64,000 nucleotides of DNA from Ditylenchus dipsaci (lineage: Eukaryota; Nematoda; Chromadorea; Rhabditida; Anguinidae). The notes below the pieces were generated by a model, which saw only the letters and a list, made by a program, of their open reading frames with translations, did not search any database and was not told where the DNA came from. Both the position numbers and the translations under genes were made by a program. Numbering within the stretch: the first letter of the stretch is position 1; every line of letters starts with the position of its first letter. The stretch spans positions 682,001-746,000 of the forward strand of contig SADC01000098.1 of assembly GCA_004194705.1 (NCBI GenBank). Direction: 5' to 3'. Below, in pieces: positions 56,128-64,000 of this stretch.

Positions 56128-57104
56128 TAGGTTGGTGCATAAGTTTTAAACCATACAAAGACCGCCAAAATTTTTGTTTATTCGGCGATTCGTTACCACT
56201 TCTTTTATTTCATCATTTTATTCATCTCATAAGCTTTCTAAAATGCCTATTCCAAATCATATTGAAATTCGCTATGTTTTGCTAAACCACTTCAAGAAGA
56301 ATTGGACTTCTGGAGAGTCATATCGCGATCTCGTCGACACTTACGGAGAGGATTCCATCAGTATAAGTACTGTGAAATATTGGTTTTCCCGCTTTAGATC
56401 AGGTGACACTAATGTGGAAGATAAGGAAAGAGACGGCAGGCCTTCCGAACTCGATGATGATGCTCTTTTGGAGGCTGTGGAAGCTGATGAAAGCTGGACC
56501 ACAAGAATGCTTGCAGAGGAATTTGGAGTCGACCATTCGCATTGTTCGCCATCTTCAAAAGCTTGGAAAGGTTAGACATTTATGTCTTTACTTTTTAATT
56601 AAAGACAGATTATAGGTGTGAAAAGGTGTGGTTGGGTGCCCCACGAACTCACTCAGCAGAACAAAGACAATCGAGTGACAACTTTCACCGCACTTCTTGA
56701 ACGCCATGAGCAGCAACCATTTCTGCATCATCTGATCACTGGAGATGAAAAGTGGATTCCAAAAGAGCATCATCATCGAGTTCGGAAGGCCTGCCGTCTC
56801 TTTCCTTATCTTCCACGTTAGTGTCACCTGATCTAAAGCGGGAAAACCAATATTTCACAGTACTTATACTGATGGAATCCTCTCCGTAAGTGTCGACGAG
56901 ATCGCGATATGACTCTCCAGAAGTCCAATTCTTCTTGAAGTGGTTTAGCAAAACATAGCGAATTTCAATATGATTTGGAATAGGCATTTTAGAAAGCTTA
57001 TGAGATGAATAAAATGATGAAATAAAAGAAGTGGTAACAAATCGCCGAATAAACAAAAATTTTGGCGGTCTTTTGTATGGTTTAAAACTTATGCACCAAC
57101 CTAA
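56128..57104. mobile_element. mariner element rearranged into a 5'-5' palindrome
   Basis: Ends TTAGGTTGGTGCATAAG and complement at TA. The plus strand encodes the start of a mariner transposase: MPIPNHIEIRYVLL..., then the HTH region SISTVKYWFSRFR and DGRPSELDDDALLE. After that come broken frames with WVPHELTQQNK and TGDEKWI, the latter holding the first catalytic Asp of the D,D34D triad. Right there (about 56758) the sequence switches to an inverted copy of bases 56128-56469, giving a second, minus-strand transposase N terminus (57056 down to about 56760). The last two catalytic Asp and the original 3' end are gone, so the element is dead as a transposase source but has two matching 5' ends. 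Confidence 0.88.
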
Positions 57105-57106
57105 TA

Positions 57107-57937
57107 ATCCCCCCCCCCCCCCACGGGGAGTGATCAGATCGAGGAGATGACTTCATGTTCGTGTTTCTCGAACCCGATTTCATGTGAAAGCCGGCTTTTT
57201 TTGATTCTGAGAACTGGAAAAAAAATTCGAACCACAGGGGGTATCATGGTTTTTTAGTCAAAACCATGAATTGGCGCCTTTTGAATTTTAAAGGGATTAA
57301 GGGCTGTATTGGGAGGGAAGAGAATAAAAGGGGCCACTTTCATGGCAGAACATTATAAATTTGAATATCTGTATTCTTCGACTGCCTCACCATGTTTTTC
57401 AACTGGGCCGTGGCAAAAAGATACTCTATATGCATTTTATGGTCAAGAGTACTTCTCGGAATCATTTCTAAGGTAAGTGTGTTCGCGCATCTCTAACTCT
57501 CAATCCCCCTGCGACCCCTTCGTGGGCGCAGGGGGCTTGGGCTTAGAGTTGAGATGCGCACACCCACATACCTTAGACACAAATCACTCGAAAGTGACTC
57601 TGGATGCATGAAAAAGCATGCATACCAGATTTTTTTATGCGGTAGTCCCAGCTAACAAAACTATGTTCAAATCTTCTTGTTAGTGCCCTTGTGTGATTAG
57701 TGGACCTCTTTTATTTCCTTCCCCTCCCTATACAGCCCTTAATCACTTTAAAATTCAAAAGGCACCAATTTAAATTTTTCAAATTTTGACTAAAAAACCA
57801 TCATACCCCCCCCCTGTGGTTTGAAAATTTTTTTTTCTCAGAACCAAAAAAACGCGCGGCTTTCACATGAAATCGGGGTCGAGAAACACGAATATGAGGT
57901 TATCTCCTCGATCTGATCACTCCCGGGGGGGATTCTT
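57107..57937. mobile_element. palindromic element I with repeat J centre
   Basis: Arms of about 240 bp (57107-57355 and 57700-57937) contain GGGAGTGATCAGATCGAGGA and TTCACATGAAATCG in inverted copies, with runs of C at both tips. The centre carries repeat J (GCATGCTTTTTCATGCATCC) and a CCCCCTGCG...CGCAGGGGG hairpin. It abuts the mariner element directly. Confidence 0.75.
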
Positions 57938-57964
57938 TACTCAAGCCAAACATACAATAGCTAG

Positions 57965-58222
57965 TCAAGCAAAAAATTTACTAAATTTACAGCAATTTAT
58001 TGTTTTGTGGCAAGCGACAAGATCCTTATGTAGTTTATGAACTTCGTTCATCATATCATCTGAACACTTGTCCAATTCTTGTAGCAAGTCCAAATATTTG
58101 TAAGCCACCCATGCTCCGCCAACCAGCAGAAATATCAAGAAGAAGACGAATAAACATTGTCCGAAGGTGAACTGATTGTCGAAAATGTTTGATTCGGAGG
58201 GTGTGCCCTGTGTTTTGTTCAT
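57965..58222 (-). CDS. small one-TM protein, unrecognised
   Basis: A single exon of 85 aa plus stop. The ATG at 58222 lies 3 nt after an ATTTTAG acceptor, which suggests an upstream 5' UTR exon or a trans-splice site. The N-terminal 20 residues are polar; then comes a clear membrane segment (CLFVFFLIFLLVGGAWVAY), followed by a charged helical stretch (DLLQELDKCSDDMMNEVHKL). Topology and function are unknown. Composition is unlike random AT-rich frames. Confidence 0.45.
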   Translation of the reverse strand: MNKTQGTPSESNIFDNQFTFGQCLFVFFLIFLLVGGAWVAYKYLDLLQELDKCSDDMMNEVHKLHKDLVACHKTINCCKFSKFFA

Positions 58223-59115
58223 TTCCTAAAATATTGTTGAAAAAATTAAGTAAAATCCGAAATGAGATAATTTATGACCAAAAATCAGAGTCCATTCTAA
58301 TTTTATCTCAAAATCAAACGTTGGTCTAACTTTATATGTGATATAAAAAATTAAATAAACCTGAAATAGTGAAATTATCAAATTATATTTTAATACAGGG
58401 TGACCCAATAAAAAAAACCTGAACTTTGACGGCGCCGTTAGGGCGATTTTAAAAATTACTTTTTTGCGATGATATGTCATTTTGTAGCCCTGAAAATTCT
58501 CTAGCGAACGGTATAAATATTGAATGACGGAATAAAATATTATTAATAATTTACAAAACAAAAACTTTAGCCTCGATTTCAATTTGCCGAATTTTAAGTT
58601 CGTGTTAAGAGATTTCAAATTGCCGAATTTTCAGTTTTGTTGTTGTAACTTGGCTTATCGGTGATTTTTAATATTAAAATTATTTTTTATAATATTTCCA
58701 ACACATGATTTTGTCTTTTCTTCCTTTTTTGGCCAGTATATTGAAACGTACGTGGATTCTTAAAAAAGTCAGCATTTGGCTCCTAAACTCGTGAAGTCAT
58801 TTTAAAACGTTAAGAGAATTTTTTATCAGTTTACTGATCAAAAGTTTGATTAAATTTCAAGCGCTGTAACAACATGTTAACACTATGTCGTAGCGCAGCT
58901 CAAAATCTACAAAACACATTTACAGAAAAAAAATTGAAAATTTAAGTGATGAGATATAAGCAATCGAATTTCTCGAAAAGCTTACCACCCCCCCCTCAGC
59001 TTTCAGGCGCTTTTAGCCAGTCCGGGTGGGATTCTGAGGGATCTAAGTCATTTACAGACTATAAAATTTCAATTTTCAAAGTTTTACAAATTTGGTTGGT
59101 CTTGGACAGAAAATT
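58223..59115. other. intergenic, no gene seen
   Basis: AT-rich. A lone mariner-like end lies at about 58398; nothing else was supported. Confidence 0.4.
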
Positions 59116-59200
59116 AGGTTTGGTACAGAAAAAAGGAAATTTGGTACAGAAAGAAGTAAATTTGATGCAAAAAGAAGCAAATATGGTACAAAAAAAGTAT
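59116..59200. repeat. minisatellite, AAATTTGGTACAGAAAGAAG units
   Basis: Four degenerate units of about 20-24 bp in direct orientation, centred on TTTGGTACAGAAA. From 59201 to 59800 no gene was recognised; 59620-59790 carries pogo-family interior remnants. Confidence 0.65.
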
Positions 59201-59800
59201 TGCCCTTAAAAACTATGCAAAGAAATTGCAAAAGCAATCAAATAACAATGTGTGTTTATTATAAGTTTAATACAAAGAATAATAATTTTTTAATGTAAAC
59301 TTTACTGCACTTTTCCTTACTTACTAAAATAACAGAAATGGATTAGGAAAGTCTTTTCAATAAAATAAAATATGTTTAATCACTCTGCGTATTTTAAATT
59401 AGTCATTTATTTGTAAAAGTAAAATTGAGAGAAAACGTGTAAGTTACTATTTTCAAAATAGTCCAGCGTTAAAATTTAAGTTTTAATTTTTACATTCGAT
59501 GAGGTCACTTAAACAGTATATACTTCAACTTCACATCACACAAATTGAACAGATAAGTTTTGATTTTTATATCCTTCAAATGTCAACTGAATGAATTCGA
59601 TGAGCTCACTAACTGTCTTCTCTACTCCAATCTTCTCGAGCGCAGATTTCGGGCTGCCAATAAACACTAGTCGATCAAAAACTGTATTTCGAGTTCAAAG
59701 TGCACCCAAAAGTTTGTTCAAGTGTCCGACGAGTTTTTTCGACTCAATTTTCGAAGCTTTTACCAATTATCTTTGGTTAATTTAGTCCGAAAATTTGCAA

Positions 59801-60028
59801 TACAGTATTTTCCCTAATATACCGACTCTCTCTAATAAACAGACCCCTTACTTGGGGTCTGTATCTCAGGGCAGAGTAATATTTTGCAAAGCTGTTTCTT
59901 TGCGTTTTCTTAGCTCCCACGAGCTCTACCGATTCAGCTTTTTGAGTTTTGTATTTTCGAGACCGACCAGAAATTTTCCCGATACCAGAGAAGTTAAAAA
60001 ATAAACGGTATATTAGAGAAAATACGGT
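59801..60028. mobile_element. TACCGTAT-ended MITE, copy 7
   Basis: Ends TACAGTATTTTCCCTAATAT and, reversed, ACCGTATTTTCTCTAATAT. The inner GGTCTGTATCTCAGGGCAGA and CCCACGAGCTCTACCGATTC are shared with copy 4 (38988-39243). Confidence 0.75.
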
Positions 60029-60146
60029 GTTCCAATTTGACCAATCATTTTTGCAAATTAACTAATAATAACAAAATAATAGCAAATGACAAAATAAAAA
60101 ACTCGTTATGACTTACACCTGAATTCAAAATACGTGTAGGTTATAT

Positions 60147-60699
60147 AAGGTTGTTCGGAAACTTCGCTGAATTTCGTAATGGTCTCTGTTGTGTTTTTAG
60201 CGTTTTGGTTTTCGAGTTTTCTTGCAATTTTGTTGAATTTAAACCGTTTTTTTGTTGTTCTTAATGTCGAATACAATTTTCACCCATCTAAAAACAACAA
60301 AAAAAAAATCGGTTTAAAAGCAACAGCATTGCAAAAAATCGGAAACCAAAAACTAAAAAACACAGGTGACCATTAAGAGTAGTTCACGGTCGGTTAATTG
60401 GGCCTTACCCGGTTTCGGTTAACCGGGATTTTGGCTACCCGGTTTTCGGTTACGGTTTTTCAGTTTTTTTTCGGTCAGTTAACCGGCTTATACCCGGTTT
60501 TCGGTTTTTTTTTGTCGTAAATTAACCGAATTTTGCTGTACCCGGTTTTCGGTTTTCCCGGTTTTTTTGTACCCGGTTTTTCGGTCGGTTTTTTTTTGGC
60601 CAAATACCCGGTCGGTCGTTAACCGACCGGGTCGGTTAACCGACCGTGAACTACTCTAGTGACCATTACGAAATTTCGCGAACTTTCCTAACAACCTAA
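60147..60699. mobile_element. mariner-like MITE carrying a nested element
   Basis: Ends AGGTTGTTCGGAAACTTCGC and, reversed, AGGTTGTTAGGAAAGTTCGC; matching TTTCGTAATGGTC lies inside. AGGTTGT...AAGTTTC ends are mariner-like. Its own inner arms are also inverted (TTTTTAGCGTTTTGG against AACCAAAAACTAAAAAA). Element R is inserted within. Confidence 0.75.
60376..60658. mobile_element. array element R, ACCCGGTTTTCGGTT units
   Basis: Ends AGAGTAGTTCACGGTCGGTT and complement, flanked by GTGACCATTA at 60366-60375 and 60659-60668. The interior is largely repeats of ACCCGGTTTTCGGTTA with inverted GTTAACCGACCGGG at the right. No gene. Confidence 0.8.
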
Positions 60700-60879
60700 T
60701 AGCGAGTTAATTCATTTAAATCTTTGTAGTTGGCGAAAACGATCGGCAAAGTCGGAATGCTTGAGATTTTTTTGACCAGACTGTCCAAACAAAATTAGTA
60801 AAAAGACTTTTAAAATTGAGTCAAAAAATCGTCAGACACTCCGCATAAACCAATTTATGTGGTGTAGGTTGCGAAGAAA

Positions 60880-61296
60880 GTGGAATGTGTCATGAAATTT
60901 TTTAGTATGATGGTAGAAATTTTAAAAAAAGACCATTACAAAAATTTTCCGAAAATTAACTTTTCTAAACTACCTGATAATATTCTTCTATGTATGCCTT
61001 GTGCCTGGTTTGGAGACAGTCGTAAAAGTGAGCGCACAAATTGTCGGCGAGACGGCACACCTTTGAGAACTGCAACAATAATAATAGAGCAAGCTTTGAT
61101 CCATCCACTTTTATGTCTTTTTATATGGATGCCCTTGTGCCTCCTCAACACGCTTTTATTTCCTCTCTGTTTCTCTTTTTGGATGGGAGACGAGATGAAG
61201 AAGTCGGAAAAGAATATATGTGGCCATTTGTTATTATTTATTTGTCTTCTCGCTCATAATTTATTTGCTTCATTTTGGTTGGCTATCATCACCTAA
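60880..61296 (+). CDS. possible small membrane protein (low support)
   Basis: An open frame of 138 codons with two hydrophobic segments (PLLCLFIWMPLCLLNTLLFP and LLLFICLLAHNLFASFW) and a charged first half. There is no splice or homology support, and frames of similar length occur by chance inside repeats here, so this is only a candidate. Confidence 0.22.
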   Translation: MECVMKFFSMMVEILKKDHYKNFPKINFSKLPDNILLCMPCAWFGDSRKSERTNCRRDGTPLRTATIIIEQALIHPLLCLFIWMPLCLLNTLLFPLCFSFWMGDEMKKSEKNICGHLLLFICLLAHNLFASFWLAIIT

Positions 61297-61815
61297 GAGG
61301 GTTTTGATTATTTCTGCTGATTTTCATGTTAACCTTTTTTGGAGATGACGATGAATTAGCGTCTGGACGTGATCAAACAGATTTATGCGTAAAACACAAT
61401 GTGTTCCAGCAAAAAGCTCTTTTCGATCTGGTTCCTCTGTAGATTTTTTGCAATTTTTTCAGCGTTTTGGGCGAAAATAAAAAACAGTGCTTAATTTTTA
61501 AGCACATGTGTATGCCAAGAAATTTTTGACGTGGCACCAAAATTTTGAAGGCTTATTTATTTATAAGAGCTTATATATTCATGTAAACCCTATTATACTT
61601 GACTGGAAGTTTTCTATAATGGGTTTACGACTAATGAGCATATTTATACACAAGCAAAACTCTTTTTTGTCTTTTTAATATTTCGATAAGAAGTGGCAGC
61701 TGAAGAAATTTATTGCCCACAAATTAATTATTCTCTTCTACTCATATCAGTTGCATTTCATTGTAGTTGTGTGTTACTGAAGTAGCCAATTTATTTATTT
61801 TTTTAATTTCATTCA

Positions 61816-62545
61816 CAGTAGAGTCTCGATAATCCATCACCCACCTTAAGTTTATTTTGGGTCTGGCACTTTTTACTTACATTCTTAAAGTCTTCCCTGA
61901 TCCATCCGTCTAGTCCTAACAATTGCAATGATTTCACTTTTACCCGGAGTCGACTCTCGATAAACCGTCACCCCCAAAAATTCGTTCCCGCCTAGAGTAA
62001 TTTTTTCCAATTTTCACGGGGTTTTGCCACTTTTGAAGCAATTGATTTTTTTCAAAAAATCCATATCTTAACGCTCTGATTAATCCAGGGCTCCCAAGTT
62101 GGCTGATTTATCAGCCATTGGCTGATTTTGGGCCCTCGATGCTGATAATTTCGTTTTGGCTGATTTCGGCATATTTTGGCTGATTTTTACTATTTCTAAA
62201 GCGATTTTTGTAACAATTTATGTGTGCTGACTTTTGGCTGATTTTCGGAATTTTTCGGCTGATTTTTGACCCCAAATGCTGATTTTAGAAATTTTTTGGC
62301 TGATTTCAAGGTCCTCCTACTTGGGATCCCTGAAATATGTTGACGGATTATCGAGAGACGCGGGTCTTAATGGTCAAAATTTTAAGTTTTTGACAAACGT
62401 ACGGCAAAATCGGAATCCTTGCGATATTACATGCTAGACTAACGAATCAGTTTTGTCAAAAAAAAAATTGAGCTAAAAAAAATGTCGGACCCTAGGCGGG
62501 AACGAACTTTTGGCGGTGACGGTTTATCGTCAACTGAGTCAACTG
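61816..62545. mobile_element. pogo-like element with nested copies
   Basis: Left end CAGTAGAGTCTCGATAATCC; right end, reversed, CAGTTGACTCAGTTGACG. A second left-type end (GAGTCGACTCTCGATAAACC) at about 61949 pairs better with the right end (GGTGACGGTTTATCG). Interior signatures GTTCGTTCCCGCCTAGAG and CCTAGGCGGGAACGAAC mark the family. A CAGGG MITE is nested at 62096. Confidence 0.65.
62096..62332. mobile_element. hAT-like MITE with GGCTGATTT repeats
   Basis: Ends CAGGGCTCCCAAGTTGG and, reversed, CAGGGATCCCAAGTAGG. The interior consists of eight or so copies of GGCTGATTT in direct orientation. It is nested in the pogo-like element. Confidence 0.7.
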
Positions 62546-62891
62546 TATTAGAGAGTCAGCTGTATTAGTTTTGTAAAAAACAGCTGACAAAACCGAATTC
62601 TTACGATTTTTTGGACTGCACTGACGTATCATCTTCGGAATAAAACTTTAGGGCTGGAAGTGAAAAATAAGCAGATAAGGTTTTTCTTGGATGTATTATA
62701 AAAGAGGGTGACTAAAATATAGAAATTCTATTTTTCGGTCATCTTTAAACTAAATGCAACCTGATGATTCACCTACACAAGGATTAATTAGAAACCATCC
62801 CTTGTTTCCAGTGCTTGAGGTTGGCCTTGCGCTTTCTTAGAGTTTATAAAATAAAACTTATTCAGCTTCTCACACAAAAATGCAGTAGGCA

Positions 62892-63869
62892 ATGGTGCCA
62901 ATAGACGATCCTTGTAAGAAACTAAAATCGTTTTCGCTGGATGATGTCAATAAGGTAAGCTCAATGTTGTAACTTTTAAAATACACAGAAAAATTACTAA
63001 AAAGTAGTGTTCTGGCTCTAAAAAAGTTTGCTTCAAGGTTTTACAGGATTTACAATTAAAAATTGTATATGTAGTCTTTTTCCTTTGATTTTTCTTCGAT
63101 GCATGTTTCAATCCCTTTTCGGGACAATGTCAAATATCACGTTGACCATCTCTCAGCAATATCTAAAAACGGTAAAATACAGAGATAACAAAATTGATTT
63201 AAAATCATAAAATGATTACAAAAATAGCCAAAACACAAAATGCCAAATTACAATTTTAAAGCAAAAAAATCCAAAATGTCCGTTTTTGACCAACCCTGTA
63301 TTGGGCCTTGCAATTGAGCATGATTCATATTGTTTAGCATAATTTTTTACTGGAAGTAATAACAACTAATTTTTTCTCTTTCTATTAACACAAGCTAAAC
63401 AAATGACACAATATAACTGTTGTAAAACAATCCACCAGACAACAGCTGCTAAATTTAAGATTTGTTAGTTGTGTAGTTTAATTTGAAAAAAAGTCAACCT
63501 CGGTATCTGAATGCACAATTGCTGTCATCTTCCTTTTCGTTTGGTTTCTTTAATATTGAAGAATTAATTATCTGTGCCGTTTTCTGCGTTGCTGGGTGTA
63601 GCATGTCGGGTGAAGATATCTGAAATATCTGTCACCTTTTTTTATATCTTTTTTATTAGCTAGACCAGAAAGCCCTTCGCCAAAATTTGAAATTGCTTTT
63701 TGTCGACTTCTATTCGGAATTTCTAAGCAATCTTTTTGGTTGGAGGATACGGAAAATGCCATCTTTTGGCGAAAAAGCGCCCCTCTTCTGTGAAAATGAT
63801 GCCCTATTAAATCTGACACTATCCGATAAACTGGTCCCTCTCGACTTTGAGACCTCTATCTTAACTTAA
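62892..63869 (+). CDS. two-exon 90-aa protein, unrecognised
   Basis: Exon 1 62892-62954 (ATG, 21 codons, MVPIDDPCKKLKSFSLDDVN) ends AAG|GTAAGC. Exon 2 63660-63869 follows TTTTATTAG in phase 0 and ends with TAA. Readable core: LDQKALRQNLKLLFVDFYSE, then GWRIRKMPSFGEKAPLFC, then LVPLDFETSILT. The 705-nt intron holds no recognised element. Strong donor and acceptor and protein-like composition support it; the family is unknown. Confidence 0.5.
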
Positions 63870-64000
63870 GCTAAAGTAAAAATGTTGTTTTTTTTTGCTT
63901 TTTGATAAGTGCCACGAGTTCTGCCGATTTTGTTTATTATATTTTGTTTGAGAATTTGAAATTGATCCGATTCCGGTTTTTTGTTAAGATTGAAATATAA

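Noticed and set aside
57107..57937. Possible rRNA or tRNA hairpin in the GC-rich centre of element I
   Set aside because: The CCCCCTGCG hairpin is part of the nested inverted repeats and lacks conserved RNA-gene features.

Overview
The window looks like animal nuclear DNA, from an AT-rich, repeat-packed invertebrate genome. Evidence: genes are split by GT-AG introns, many only 41-55 nt long; there is an unmistakable HHEX-type homeobox gene; and there are many small inverted-repeat transposons. No operons, ribosome-binding sites, CRISPR arrays, tRNA genes or complete rRNA genes were seen. A nematode-like animal is possible (tiny introns, an F-box-like helical protein), but the sequence does not settle the phylum.

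Two genes can be read end to end with consistent splice phases. A GLUT/SLC2 sugar-transporter homologue lies on the minus strand (6681-18966, 11 exons, 551 aa); its introns hold a nest of transposons and an antisense M13 peptidase fragment. An HHEX homologue lies on the minus strand (42284-49801, 5 exons, 290 aa). Smaller or unrecognised genes are: an ORF split by a transposon (2386-3223, +); a helical protein with a stop and a frameshift (25404-26582, +); a Harbinger-nuclease-like protein lacking the catalytic part (28123-31152, -); an acidic protein (32759-33341, -); a Cys-rich protein (35021-36855, -); a membrane-protein fragment (50720-51040, +); a multi-exon unknown (52677-54078, +); a one-TM protein (57965-58222, -); and a two-exon 90-aa protein (62892-63869, +).

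Most of the rest is mobile DNA, nearly all of it non-autonomous. Families include CAGGG-ended hAT-like MITEs with 8-bp target duplications, TACCGTAT-ended MITEs at TA sites, pogo- and mariner-like MITEs, TTAA-flanked MITEs, and foldback-like palindromes. A recurrent design is an element whose two ends carry inverted arrays of a private short motif. Elements are repeatedly nested, up to three deep.

The most unusual object is a 2.2-kb palindromic element (9585-11770). Its centre encodes a splice-consistent 133-aa protein made of an acidic tail, a basic helix and a piggyBac-type C5HC2 cysteine-rich domain, with no transposase catalytic core. Related elements at 2508-2935 and 31172-32045 share its end or arm sequence, so it may be one member of a larger family that carries only a DNA-binding factor.
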